From Nitrospirota bacterium (GTDB taxonomy: Bacteria; Nitrospirota; Nitrospiria; Nitrospirales; Nitrospiraceae): a stretch of DNA of 64,000 nt. Of this stretch, positions 52,798 to 62,036 are shown piece by piece. A model generated the notes under the pieces. It was not told the origin of the DNA, ran no database searches, and saw only the letters and a list, made by a program, of their open reading frames with translations. The position numbers and the translations under genes are program-made. Location of the stretch: contig JAUXVD010000016.1 in NCBI GenBank assembly GCA_030684575.1, positions 62,001 to 126,000 of the forward strand. The letters run 5' to 3'. Positions within the stretch are counted from its first letter, which is position 1. Every line of letters begins with the position of its first letter.

Positions 52798-53400
52798 CTA
52801 GCGGTGCGATGGCGCAGGCCGATGATGCAAGAGCGCCGGCCCCAGCGGGAGCAGTGGGTGGCCGGTGAAGGCGGTCGTGAGGCTGGAGACCGCGTGATAA
52901 AACGCCATGAGTCCTACGAGGATGTGGAAGATGCCCGGGAGCATTTCAGATAGTAGATCCACGTGTGCGAGGAAGGTGGTGAAGAAGGTAATTGTAATGA
53001 CGGCATGCAGGGCGCAGAGCGTCGTATTCCGATAGGCGGTGAGGTACACCATGATGGCAGAGAAAAAGAAATAGACCAGGGTGATCGGTGCATACAGCAC
53101 CATGCTGAGATGAAAGGTGGTGCTCGCACTGACGAGTTTCGCCATGCAGACGGTGGTCCAGAAGAATCCGTACATGGTCAGGGCAGTGCCGCCGAGTTGC
53201 TCGTGATAACGGATGTCGGTCATGCCAGCCAGGATTTGCACGATGCCGCCGAAGATTAAGGCAATAACCAGCGTGCCAACTCGATCTTGGTCAGGAATTC
53301 CACCCAACTGCGCGACTCCCAGGGTGAGAGCACCGACCGCCAGCCCGAACAGGCCAATGGCTAAGACATCGATTCGTCGCGGGTGTAATTCGTCGGGCAT
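52798..53400 (-). CDS. Acetate-uptake-type membrane protein (GPR1/FUN34/YaaH family)
   Basis: 200 residues from ATG 53400, which follows AAGGAG; an earlier in-frame start at 53442 lacks such a site. Six helices are visible. The start IDVLAIGLFGLAVGALTLGV and FGGIVQILAGMTDIRYHEQLGGTA, then YGFFWTTVCM, match the family of acetate/succinate-type carriers or channels (SatP/YaaH). The usual NPAPLGL motif is degenerate (IDVLAIGL), so the substrate may differ. Confidence 0.8.
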   Translation of the reverse strand: MPDELHPRRIDVLAIGLFGLAVGALTLGVAQLGGIPDQDRVGTLVIALIFGGIVQILAGMTDIRYHEQLGGTALTMYGFFWTTVCMAKLVSASTTFHLSMVLYAPITLVYFFFSAIMVYLTAYRNTTLCALHAVITITFFTTFLAHVDLLSEMLPGIFHILVGLMAFYHAVSSLTTAFTGHPLLPLGPALLHHRPAPSHR

Positions 53401-53508
53401 GAGGACTCCTTGTTCATGTTCTTGTAGTGCTGTGACTGTCAAGACGTGGGAGCATGCAAGAGCAGGGGCAAAAAAACAAGGCCCATACAGGAGGGATGTG
53501 CGCTGGCG

Positions 53509-54123
53509 TTATAGCCGGGGAGCCGGTTTCGTTTTGAAGAAATCTCCGCCTTTCACGGATTCGTCGTCCGTGCCCCAGGCGATCTGTTTATCCTGTCGTT
53601 TCATGAGTGGCACATGTTTGGAACAGTGGATATAGGCTTCTTCGACGTCGATGATGATCCAGGCTTCAGGGCGGCGTCCTCCCTTCATTCGAGAGGCTTC
53701 GACCATGCCGGCTGGAAGATGGGGGAAGGTGGTGAGGTCATCGGGGCTGAAGACCCGAGCAGCTCCATTCACATGTAATCCCACCGTGCTCTGATAATAG
53801 TCGAGAAAGATCATCCCGATCTGCGGGTTTTCTAGAATATTACCCACGCTCGCCAGGACGCCGTTTCCCCGATATTCCGGATAGGCGACGGTCTTTTCAT
53901 CGAGCACCTGGACGAATCCCGGTGTGCCGGCGCGGAAGGAGCAATCGCAATGGCCCGCCGCATCGGCAGTGGCGATGAAGACCATTTCCTGCCGGGCGAT
54001 GAACTGCTGCATCAGGGGATTCAGATAGTCCAGCATCTGATTGGCATAAAACGATGCGGCGCGGGCATTGCTACCGAATCGTTGTTGCGCCTGCTGTTCT
54101 GCTGGCGAGGCTGGGCGTTTCAT
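53509..54123 (-). CDS. Pyridoxamine 5'-phosphate oxidase-like flavin-binding protein
   Basis: 204 residues from ATG 54123 (CAGGAG upstream); a 50-codon extension is open but looks non-coding. The PNPOx-like split barrel shows FIARQEMVFIATADAAGHCD, NGVLASVGNILENPQIGMIF and the later VHVNGAARVF-type strand (TVGLHVNGAARVFSPDD). Such proteins bind FMN or F420-type cofactors and reduce small molecules, or act as general flavoproteins. The conserved Cys pair CDCSF is notable. It is downstream of, and co-directional with, no other gene. Confidence 0.82.
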   Translation of the reverse strand: MKRPASPAEQQAQQRFGSNARAASFYANQMLDYLNPLMQQFIARQEMVFIATADAAGHCDCSFRAGTPGFVQVLDEKTVAYPEYRGNGVLASVGNILENPQIGMIFLDYYQSTVGLHVNGAARVFSPDDLTTFPHLPAGMVEASRMKGGRRPEAWIIIDVEEAYIHCSKHVPLMKRQDKQIAWGTDDESVKGGDFFKTKPAPRL

Positions 54124-54693
54124 GGGCACACTCCTGGTCACAGATTGCCGATTGCCATGGCGTCTGGACCCATTGTCCATCACGAAAGACCCGTTTGTCG
54201 AATGCGTTACAGAGGATGCCGAACTGCGAAGGGGCTCAGGATGCCTTGTCGGTGTGCCAATCTCAGCTTGCACGAACGGCTACCAGTAACTTTCATAGCT
54301 GTCTCCTGAAGAACTCCGGTGTGACCTAAGAGTTATGAAGCATTTTTGTGACGGGAGCGGAAATCACCTAAAATTGTACAGGGCTCTCTGCCTCGCCAAG
54401 GCTACCAACGTAAGGCCAGAGGCCTCTGCCATTGCATCGCATGGGGCCAATCAGGTCACAGTGTCACCGGTCGCGACATCATTTCCTCCGCCAGATAATC
54501 AGCGGATTCACAATCAAACCCTGTGAGTTTGGCTGGCTCGGGGGTGGCATCTTGTTTGCTTACGTGAAATTGCGTCGGCCGCTAGGCCTAGCATCTCATA
54601 TTGACGCGGAGCTCCAGCTCTTGGATACTATCGGCTCTTCTTGCCTCTAGCGTAGCGTGCCTCGAACCTGGGTTACAGGAAAGGAGCAACGTT
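54124..54693. other. Long leader region upstream of the exported-protein array
   Basis: No gene is supported in these 570 bases. It separates the PNPOx-like gene (minus) from the array (plus) and carries the candidate promoter near 54601. Small open frames on both strands have no ribosome-binding sites. Confidence 0.4.
54601..54631 (+). promoter_or_regulatory. Candidate sigma-70-type promoter for the exported-protein array
   Basis: TTGACG (54601-54606) followed after 17 bases by GATACT (54624-54629) resembles -35 and -10 boxes. The first gene of the array starts about 60 bases further on. Support is by sequence similarity only. Confidence 0.35.
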
Positions 54694-55614
54694 ATGACGC
54701 GAACCCCTCTTCGCTGCAATCCCGGCCCCTTCTTGGTTATCTTCATGCTGTTCGTCGCGTCAGCGCTTACTCACGCGGCTCAACCTAACTATGATCCGCC
54801 GCAACCCTCGGCAGAGTTCGGGACGCCGGAGGCCACGGCGAAGATCGCGGCGAAGGCCGAGTTTTTGGACGTCGTCGGCGTCAAGGTCGGCATGCCGCTC
54901 AAAGATGCGGTGGAGGCGGTGAAGGCGCACAACGCGAAACTCAAACTGGAACCCCAGTTCAAGTTTGAGTTTGAAGCGCTGCCCGGAGTCGTCATGACGC
55001 CGGTGATGGCCTCTACAAAAAATGTGAGCACGGCCTCCGATCCAGGGATTGAGTATTTCGGCCTCCACCTCACCTATGCGCCAAATGAGGTGTTTGTCTA
55101 TGGCGTATGGCGCGATTTCTGGTTCGATAAGCCGGGGAGTCAGCCGCCGGTCGACACCATTTTGGCCGGCATGAGAAAGAAGTACGGTCCGGAGAGCGTG
55201 AGGGACGAGAGCACGCTTCTGCTCTGGGTCTTCGATGCCCAAAAGCAGCAAGTGATGGGAGCGAAGGCTAAGGAAATCTGGCAGAAATGCGGGAACCAGT
55301 GGATGGCGGGAGCGGACTACCCCCGAGGCAATATCTCGCAGCAGGTGACGAAAGGGTATTACAGCGTCAGCGACGGGAGGGACGAGCACGGCGGGATCTG
55401 CCATTCGCACTCGCTCGTACAGGCAAGATATGCGGCCGACACCCCGCGAGGAGCGTCGCAGCCGCTCATCATGAACGTGAAGGTCAGCGCCTATAATCGT
55501 CAATTGGAGGCGAGCGGCGTCACGGCCACGAATGTCCTCTTGACGCGCGAGGCCAACAAGTTAGCGGAGAAGCGGAAAGAGGAGGCCGGAAAGCGTGCCG
55601 GTCCGAAGTTCTGA
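54694..55614 (+). CDS. Exported protein, tandem family member 1
   Basis: 306 residues from ATG 54694 (AAAGGAG upstream). A signal peptide ends near LTHAAQ. The rest is the family domain: FGTPEATAKIAAKAEFLDVV, GVKVGMPLKDAVEAVKAHNA, LPGVVMTPVM, LTYAPNEVFVYGVWRD, then a repeat-wide YGPESV block, GGICHSHSLVQARY, and the C-terminal helix ending in GPKF. I do not recognise this family. Related copies occur at 55723, 57223, 60243 and, more divergent, 61226, so it is the first of five paralogues. Confidence 0.75.
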   Translation: MTRTPLRCNPGPFLVIFMLFVASALTHAAQPNYDPPQPSAEFGTPEATAKIAAKAEFLDVVGVKVGMPLKDAVEAVKAHNAKLKLEPQFKFEFEALPGVVMTPVMASTKNVSTASDPGIEYFGLHLTYAPNEVFVYGVWRDFWFDKPGSQPPVDTILAGMRKKYGPESVRDESTLLLWVFDAQKQQVMGAKAKEIWQKCGNQWMAGADYPRGNISQQVTKGYYSVSDGRDEHGGICHSHSLVQARYAADTPRGASQPLIMNVKVSAYNRQLEASGVTATNVLLTREANKLAEKRKEEAGKRAGPKF

Positions 55615-55722
55615 CGCATGGGCAAGGAGTAAGAGCTCGAACCAAGGAGAGTGATCAAGTAGACGGAGATTTCTACGACTCTTCATCGGACAGCACATTC
55701 ACCGTTCACAAGGAGACTTGCT

Positions 55723-57180
55723 ATGCGACCTCGTTGGCTCACGGCATGTATCGGTGTGGCGTCCATTTTCCTTGCCGAGTTCGGGACTCCCGTTACAGCC
55801 CCCGTCATCGCGGCGGACAATGCCGGTGGCGATATCATGCCCATCTGTACGATGCCCAAGTGTCTCAATCCTCGCGTCACCACCAAATCCGGTATCGGTA
55901 CCGCCAATGCCACTGCAGAAGCCAAGGTCTCCCCCGAAGACGCCGCCAAATGGTGCGCCACGTACAAACCGATGGACAAACTGTGCGTGAAAGAACAAGT
56001 CCGATCCGGCTGGGTCGGCTTTAGGGGGCTCTATCGTGCCAGCGCGGACTGTGTGGCTGGACGCATGACTCCGATCGATGGCAACACCTACATCTATATA
56101 GGTGTGTGGGAAGACGGGCCAGGAAAGGGACGACCGAAATTTACCACGACGAATCGCCAATTCCCCCACACGAAATGGGATGAGACGGGGGTGGCGATCC
56201 ATCCGTCAGGAGAAATTACAGGATGGGGTGGCGGGAGCCCCAATCTTGCGGCGCAGTGGGAAGTGCTGTGCGCCGGCGCTCCCGCGCCTGCGACGGCCGC
56301 TGCGAGCACGCCTCAGCCGGCGGCTCAGGCGCAGCCGGGCGTACAGATGCGGCCTAACGAACTCCAGCAATTTCCTACCGAAACGCAGCTCCAGACGGCC
56401 GACTTCGGGACGCCGGAAGCGACGGCGAAGATCGCGGCGAAGGCCGGATTCGTGGATGTCGTCGGGGTCAAGCTCGGCATGCCGCTCAAAGCCGCGCTAG
56501 ATGCGCTAAGAGCTCATAACTCAAACTTTGTCATGGAACCCGTGACCATACCACCGTACGAGGCGCTACCCGGCGTGGCCATGAATCCGTTACTCACCTC
56601 CAAGAAAAACACGAACACGCCTTCGAGTCAGGAGAAGGAGTATGTCGGCTTACTCGTTACGATGGCGCCGAGCGAGCCCTTCGTCTGGGGCATGTGGCGT
56701 GAAGTATCGTACGAGAAGGAAGAGAGCCGGCCGACCATCGAAACCGTTCAGGCTGGACTCAGAAAGAAGTATGGTCAGGAGAGCGTGAAGGATGTCAGCA
56801 ACAGACTCATTTGGATGTACGATGCCCAGGGGCAGCAAGTGATGAAAGCCAAGGCCGACGAGATCCTCACGAAATGCGTGTCTGTCTGGATGGTGGGCCT
56901 GGGCCAACAGGCGCAACTGCATGCGGGCTATTTCAATCGGCAGATCGTGGGAGGGTACTTCAATTCGAGTTACGGGAAAGACTCTTTCAACGGACTCTGC
57001 CAGTCATACTCGCTTGTGCAGGCTGAGTATACGGGCCGATCCGTGATGGTCAGTGCCTCCAATCGTCAGTTAGAGGTGAGCGGTGTGACAGCCTCGCATA
57101 CGCTGTTGATGCGTGAGGCGACCAAGCTCGCGGACAAGCGGAAGGGAGACGCCGAGAAACGCGAGGTGCCAAAGTTCTGA
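55723..57180 (+). CDS. Exported protein, tandem family member 2, with an extra N-terminal domain
   Basis: 485 residues, AAGGAG before the ATG. After a signal peptide, residues about 35-185 form an additional domain with six cysteines (CTMPKC, WCATY, KLCVK, DCVAG, LCAG) that the paralogues lack. A Pro/Ala/Gln linker (about 186-222) leads to the family domain: DFGTPEATAKIAAKAGFVDV, VKLGMPLKAALDALRAHNSN, LPGVAMNPLL, KKYGQESVKDVSNRLIWMYD, GLCQSYSLVQAEY, and a C-terminal helix ending in VPKF. Function unknown. Confidence 0.75.
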   Translation: MRPRWLTACIGVASIFLAEFGTPVTAPVIAADNAGGDIMPICTMPKCLNPRVTTKSGIGTANATAEAKVSPEDAAKWCATYKPMDKLCVKEQVRSGWVGFRGLYRASADCVAGRMTPIDGNTYIYIGVWEDGPGKGRPKFTTTNRQFPHTKWDETGVAIHPSGEITGWGGGSPNLAAQWEVLCAGAPAPATAAASTPQPAAQAQPGVQMRPNELQQFPTETQLQTADFGTPEATAKIAAKAGFVDVVGVKLGMPLKAALDALRAHNSNFVMEPVTIPPYEALPGVAMNPLLTSKKNTNTPSSQEKEYVGLLVTMAPSEPFVWGMWREVSYEKEESRPTIETVQAGLRKKYGQESVKDVSNRLIWMYDAQGQQVMKAKADEILTKCVSVWMVGLGQQAQLHAGYFNRQIVGGYFNSSYGKDSFNGLCQSYSLVQAEYTGRSVMVSASNRQLEVSGVTASHTLLMREATKLADKRKGDAEKREVPKF

Positions 57181-57222
57181 TGCACGCACATGAAGCCGGA
57201 CTTTCAACGAAGGAGACCCATC

Positions 57223-58368
57223 ATGAAGAAGAGGACCGTCCTGAAGGCCGCAGCATGGGCACTGATCATGCTGGTGTCTACCTGGGGAGCTCCAAGCGTC
57301 TCGACAGGAGAAGACTTTCTCGAGAAGCTGAAGAAGGCCGCTGAGCAGGCGGCACAACAACGGCAACGCCAGCAACAGCAGCAACAAACTGGTCAACCGC
57401 GCCAATCGCAAGCCCCACAACAGCAGCCTCAGGCTCAACAGTCCTCACAGAATAAGCAGCAACCGCGGGAGCAACCAGGAAGAAGTGTCAGCTCGTATCC
57501 CAACGAAAAACCACTACCTTCTCCGGACTTCGGCACTCCGGAAGGCACGGCGAAAATTGCCGCTAAAGCCGGGTTCCTGGATGTCGTGGGCATCAAGCTC
57601 GGCATACCGGTTAAGGAAGCTGTGGAAGCGTTGAAGGCGCACGACGCGAATTTCAAGGTGCAGCCTATTACTTTGCGTGAGTATGAGGCGCTGCCCGGCC
57701 TGGTCATGACCCCGATTCTCCTCGCACCGAACCCTGGTGGTCCTAGCGCCGTGAGCGGAGATGATTTCACCCTCTTCATCACCTATGCGCCGAACGAAGC
57801 GTTTCTTTGGGGCCTCTCACGCAATCTCGGGTTTGGCAGGGAAGACAGCCGGCCGACTGTCGACAATACATTGGCCGGATTGAGAAAAAAGTATGGTCCC
57901 GAAAGTGCTAAGCAAGTGGGTGCCAATCGGCTCATTTGGATCTACGATGTCCAAGGGCAACAGGTGATGGGCGCCAAGGCCATGGATATCTACAACCTGT
58001 GCTCTCAGACCTGGTCCGTGAAACTCGGAGGAGATGCCGCCGGCGGCAATCGTCCCGACCACAACAGTCAGTTCTCCAACTCGTACTTCGATCAACAATT
58101 GAAAGGCACGTACTACTATGGAACGGGTGGCTATGGCTCCCCGGGCGGGGTTTGTCACGCGCATTCGGTGTTGGACGTCTACTATACACATGCCACTCCG
58201 GCAGGTTCGACGGCGGATTTGATGAGTAGCATGACCATGGGCGCCTTCAATCGACAATTAGAGGGGAGCGGCATCACGGCAGCGCATACTCACTTGATGG
58301 CTGCGGTGGATAAATTGAATGAGAAACGAGGAGAGGAAGAAGGAAAGCGCGGCGGGATGAAGTTCTGA
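57223..58368 (+). CDS. Exported protein, tandem family member 3
   Basis: 381 residues from ATG 57223 (AAGGAG upstream). The signal peptide (LKAAAWALIMLVSTWGAPSV) is followed by a Gln-rich stretch (about 40-95) that is low-complexity and probably extended. The family domain starts near 105: DFGTPEGTAKIAAKAGFLDV, IKLGIPVKEAVEALKAHDAN, LPGLVMTPIL, ITYAPNEAFLWGLSRNLGFG, KKYGPESAKQVGANRLIWIY, GGVCHAHSVLDVYY, ending in GMKF. Function unknown. Confidence 0.75.
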   Translation: MKKRTVLKAAAWALIMLVSTWGAPSVSTGEDFLEKLKKAAEQAAQQRQRQQQQQQTGQPRQSQAPQQQPQAQQSSQNKQQPREQPGRSVSSYPNEKPLPSPDFGTPEGTAKIAAKAGFLDVVGIKLGIPVKEAVEALKAHDANFKVQPITLREYEALPGLVMTPILLAPNPGGPSAVSGDDFTLFITYAPNEAFLWGLSRNLGFGREDSRPTVDNTLAGLRKKYGPESAKQVGANRLIWIYDVQGQQVMGAKAMDIYNLCSQTWSVKLGGDAAGGNRPDHNSQFSNSYFDQQLKGTYYYGTGGYGSPGGVCHAHSVLDVYYTHATPAGSTADLMSSMTMGAFNRQLEGSGITAAHTHLMAAVDKLNEKRGEEEGKRGGMKF

Positions 58369-58436
58369 GGCAACGCCACTATCCAGAGGCAAGGCTGTCC
58401 GATGATAGGCGGCGAAACCGCGAAGGGAAGTGTGAC

Positions 58437-59585
58437 ATGAAGCAAATCTTCAAAGTGACGCTCGTATTTGCGTCGATCTTGACGGCCGCGTTCTCGACGG
58501 ATGCGATGGCCGCCAGAAAACAGAGCCCCACCGATCAACTCAGCCAGGCACTCAAGCAGGCCGGGCTTAAGGAAGTGGAAAATGAAGTCGTGCGTCAACT
58601 CGGTCAGGCCATCGAGGTCGGGGCGCCGTTGCGGCTCGATCACCGCACCGCCTTTCCGCCGACGACCGTCCCCATCGACAACTTCCATCCCAAGAAGCTG
58701 GAGTTCACTCCAGAAACCATGAACCAGCCGCTCGAGCCCGGCGACTACACGCTCGATGTAATCGGACATTGTACGAGGTGGTCGTTGCACTACCCTGGCC
58801 GTGGTCTGGCATACAAGTTGGCCCGCCTGCAGGGACGGCAGGCCGAGGTGATCAGCGAGCTGTACCATCGCGGAACGCAGCAGGGTATACCGCCTTTTGG
58901 GCTCCACGCGATGGCTTGGCGTATCCAAGGCGGCGTGCCGCTCAAACATTGGAGGTCTCGTGAGCAAGAGCTGGTCCATCAGCTTATTCCGGAATACGAG
59001 AGTTCATTGCAAGGGGATTATCTGGAGCAAATCCGAGAGATATACAGCAAGGCGGCTACGTTGGGGAAACTGCCCCGCTATGAAACCATGCTGAGCCGGA
59101 TGGGCCCCGTTGGGGAGACTGTGATCGAGCTGCAACGAGCTCGAAAGATCCTCGCCAATAAGACGCTGGCTGCAGAGCGGATGCCTGAACTCCTCTACGG
59201 TCGCCCAAGAGATGGATTGCCGCGAACGCTCACCGGCGGACCGAATGATCCCCCTTCGTCCTGGTCCGAAATCGCGCCCGGTGTATTCGCCCGGCTGACG
59301 ATCATACGGGGAAACCTCGGTCGAAATGTGCTGGATCTCCGGGTCGCGCCACAGGACCGCATCACCCCGGTGTCCCATCATCCCAGAAACACGTTCGCCA
59401 TCTTGCCTGTGGCACTGATGGCTCAAATGTCACCGGAGAGATCGTGGACTTTCGAGGATTTGATGAAATATATCAGCGGACTGATCGGGTATCCAGAAGG
59501 GCGCCCCGCTCAGGCCTTGATTCTCGCGCCCAAAGTTTTCTGCACGGGGATAAACGATTGTGGCTTCATCGGCATCCGCGGATGA
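58437..59585 (+). CDS. Exported protein of unknown function within the array
   Basis: 382 residues. A signal peptide (VTLVFASILTAAFSTDAMA) marks export. It is unrelated to the tandem family. Visible segments are GDYTLDVIGHCTRWSLHYPG, LARLQGRQAEVISELYHRGT and GLHAMAWRIQGGVPLKHW in the first half, and a C-terminal SWSEIAPGVFARLTIIRGNL with a terminal CTGINDCGFIG. The pattern feels like a conserved domain, but I cannot name it. It lies 68 bases after member 3 on the same strand. Confidence 0.7.
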   Translation: MKQIFKVTLVFASILTAAFSTDAMAARKQSPTDQLSQALKQAGLKEVENEVVRQLGQAIEVGAPLRLDHRTAFPPTTVPIDNFHPKKLEFTPETMNQPLEPGDYTLDVIGHCTRWSLHYPGRGLAYKLARLQGRQAEVISELYHRGTQQGIPPFGLHAMAWRIQGGVPLKHWRSREQELVHQLIPEYESSLQGDYLEQIREIYSKAATLGKLPRYETMLSRMGPVGETVIELQRARKILANKTLAAERMPELLYGRPRDGLPRTLTGGPNDPPSSWSEIAPGVFARLTIIRGNLGRNVLDLRVAPQDRITPVSHHPRNTFAILPVALMAQMSPERSWTFEDLMKYISGLIGYPEGRPAQALILAPKVFCTGINDCGFIGIRG

Positions 59586-59668
59586 CGACGAAATTAAGGC
59601 ATGCAGTTTTGGGGGAGCCGTAGGTACCACGGTACAGGTGAGTTGAAAGGTAGGACTGGGATCTTAAT

Positions 59669-60169
59669 ATGATGGCTTTCCGATCTCTCGCATTGATTGT
59701 AGCGATTGGCATGGTGGGTGTCTTCCCGAGTGCTGGGGTTGCGCAGAGTGATGAAGGTACCGCGCGTGCCGAGATCGCCAAGTGGGCCGGGAGTGACGAC
59801 ACCGATGCGTTTCTACGTCAGCCTGCGGTGCGTGCGGAACTGCAGAAGCTCCTTGGTCCGGAGTTGAAACATCTCCTGCACAACCTGAACGTGAGAGGCT
59901 CGGTGGAGCTGATCGGCTGGACCCTGACAGTCAGCGGCAACGCGCCGCACCAGGGCACCGAGGAAGAAGCGATCATGTGCGTCGTGCCAGGCACCAGTAT
60001 GGTGGAGGCTGCCATCTTATCGGCGGGCACCGTCACGGTCTACACGCGCGCGGAACAATACGAGTACACAAACCGATGCATCAAGGATTGGATCACGCTC
60101 GCCAATTCCGGCCATGCCGATAGAATGCAACAGCCGGCGAATGTGCGAGTGGTCCCACCCGCACGTTGA
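59669..60169 (+). CDS. Exported Ivy-like protein (possible lysozyme-inhibitor fold)
   Basis: 166 residues with a signal peptide (LALIVAIGMVGVFPSAGVAQ). The mature part resembles the Ivy family of C-type lysozyme inhibitors: AVRAELQKLLGPELKHLLHN, GSVELIGWTLTVSGNAPHQG, EEEAIMCV and VEAAILSAGTVTVY. In Ivy the loop is a disulfide-bounded CxPHxC; here it is NAPHQG without cysteines, so classic inhibition may be lost. Assignment is by motif only. Confidence 0.5.
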   Translation: MMAFRSLALIVAIGMVGVFPSAGVAQSDEGTARAEIAKWAGSDDTDAFLRQPAVRAELQKLLGPELKHLLHNLNVRGSVELIGWTLTVSGNAPHQGTEEEAIMCVVPGTSMVEAAILSAGTVTVYTRAEQYEYTNRCIKDWITLANSGHADRMQQPANVRVVPPAR

Positions 60170-60242
60170 AGCTCGCCGTACGAGTAGGGAAGGACAAGTG
60201 ACTGACATTTCAGCGCGGTTCACCTTTTACCGGGAGACTATT

Positions 60243-61187
60243 ATGCCTCTGAGGATTTCAGTAGTGGGTGCGGCAATTGTCGGTGTTGCGTTGGTTCTTG
60301 GATGGATGCAGCCGGCTTCGGCTGCCGATCAATTCCAATCGGGCGCCGATTTGCTGGGCACGCCGCCGCCTCAGCCGTCCGGGCCTCCGCCGAACACCGG
60401 CACGCCGGAGGAGACGGCGAAGCTCGCCACCGCAGCCGGTAAGTATGACATCGCCGGAATGAAGCTCGGCATGCCGCTCAAGGAAGCCATGCAGACGCTC
60501 AAGGCGCACAATCCCAAGCTGCAGATGAAAAAGGACACGATTAAATATGATGTGCTGGGTGGCGAACTGCTCTACGGCCTCACGTTCACGAGCCCGGAGG
60601 AACGGTTTATCTTCCAATTGACCATGCCGCCCAATCCCATTGTCGTCTCCAAACTCGCCCGCACCCTGACCTTCACAAAGGAGACGGCGCCGACCCAGCA
60701 GGCGCTCGTCGAAGGTTTGATCAAGAAATACGGCCAGCCCAGTTATGACAATGGTCCCAATCAATTTAACGATACCAATCTCCGTATCATCAACTGGCTG
60801 GACGATGCCGATGGCAGCCGGATGAAAGATGAGACCGGTCAGCTATGCACGACAAGTAACTCGTTTACGGGCATACCGTATCGTTCGGCCGACGCTGCGC
60901 AAATACAACCGTCTGGAGTGGCGATGCTCCTCGAGTCGCGTTTTTCCATCGGCCAGGGAGATGTCTGTGAGACACGCCGGATGGTCCAGGCCAGGCTCCA
61001 GCGATGCTGCCAGCGCCAGAACATCTTGGCGGGGCCGGATCTCGTCGGGGCGCTCGTCGTGCTCATGGGCGATGGCCCGCTGGACGAACAAGCCACCGGG
61101 GCGACGCATCAGTTGTTGGTCAATGCCGTCAAGGCGAAGGATGCGAAAGAAAAAGAAGGTGCACAGAAAAATAAGCCCAAACTCTAA
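60243..61187 (+). CDS. Exported protein, tandem family member 4
   Basis: 314 residues from ATG 60243 (GGGAGA upstream); upstream in-frame codons overlap the previous gene. Signal peptide (AAIVGVALVLGWMQPASA). Family domain: NTGTPEETAKLATAAGKYDI, MKLGMPLKEAMQTLKAHNPK, then KKYGQPSYDNGPNQF and CCQRQN. It has diverged in the middle (no LPGVVMTP block), and ends NKPKL. Function unknown. Confidence 0.72.
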   Translation: MPLRISVVGAAIVGVALVLGWMQPASAADQFQSGADLLGTPPPQPSGPPPNTGTPEETAKLATAAGKYDIAGMKLGMPLKEAMQTLKAHNPKLQMKKDTIKYDVLGGELLYGLTFTSPEERFIFQLTMPPNPIVVSKLARTLTFTKETAPTQQALVEGLIKKYGQPSYDNGPNQFNDTNLRIINWLDDADGSRMKDETGQLCTTSNSFTGIPYRSADAAQIQPSGVAMLLESRFSIGQGDVCETRRMVQARLQRCCQRQNILAGPDLVGALVVLMGDGPLDEQATGATHQLLVNAVKAKDAKEKEGAQKNKPKL

Positions 61188-61225
61188 GCGAGGCGTCCTC
61201 GATCGATTTCATGGACAAGGAGGTG

Positions 61226-61993
61226 ATGGTGAATATTGTGATTCTAGCGCTCGCGTGGTTGCTCTTTCTGGGTGGCGGCGTTGGGAATGCGGCAGAACCG
61301 AAACTGCCCGATACCTTGGGCATCGCCCTCGGTATGCCGGTCAAAGATGCGGTGCAACGGATGAAGGAGCTCGGCCTGGCGATCCACGCGGCTGAGACGA
61401 ACCCTTCGAATATTCTGGAGAAGCCGCTGTTGCATGAACTCGCTGGCAGCAAGGCCATGATGGGAAGCATGTCGGGAGAATCGTTGAGGGTCAGTATCGC
61501 GACGCCGCCTCATTCGCAGGTGGTGTGGCAGGTCTTCCGGACCTCGCAATTTCCTGAACAGGCGCGCCCTGCCAGCGCCACCATCCTGACATCGTTACGG
61601 GAAAAGTATGGCCCAGAAATCTGGAAGGAACTGGATGGAGCCGGTCACCCACGGGTGGTCCGCTGGCTGTTCGACGAACAGGGCCGCGCGTTGACTGGAG
61701 AAGCCAATGCGATGCTCGCCCGGGGCTGTAACTCCTACAGTCCGAACAACGGGACGTTCAATACACCAGCGGGACAGCGTGATCCCTGCTACGGGATCGT
61801 GCATCTCGAAGCGAAGATCAACGCGTTGTCCAAGCCTGGAGTCGCGGATACGCTGGAGATCAAGCTGATGCATGGGCCTCTCGCTAGGACGTTCTTCCCC
61901 GCGACAGAAGCCTGGATTCAAGAACAGCAAGCCAAGGCGGCTAACCGGGAAGTGGAAAAGGCGAAGCAGCAGGGGGTGAAGCCCGCTTTGTGA
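61226..61993 (+). CDS. Exported protein, tandem family member 5 (divergent)
   Basis: About 255 residues; AAGGAGG lies only two bases before ATG 61226, so GTG 61229 may be the real start. Signal peptide (IVILALAWLLFLGGGVGNAA). The family core is reduced to LGIALGMPVKDAVQRMKELG, REKYGPEIWKEL, VRWLFDEQGRAL and CYGIVHLEAKINAL. The amino-terminal FGTPEATAK block is absent. Most divergent paralogue; ends GVKPAL. Confidence 0.68.
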   Translation: MVNIVILALAWLLFLGGGVGNAAEPKLPDTLGIALGMPVKDAVQRMKELGLAIHAAETNPSNILEKPLLHELAGSKAMMGSMSGESLRVSIATPPHSQVVWQVFRTSQFPEQARPASATILTSLREKYGPEIWKELDGAGHPRVVRWLFDEQGRALTGEANAMLARGCNSYSPNNGTFNTPAGQRDPCYGIVHLEAKINALSKPGVADTLEIKLMHGPLARTFFPATEAWIQEQQAKAANREVEKAKQQGVKPAL

Positions 61994-62036
61994 TAGTGAG
62001 ACGTGCTGCTGTTCGACCATTGGGGAGGGCCTGTTT

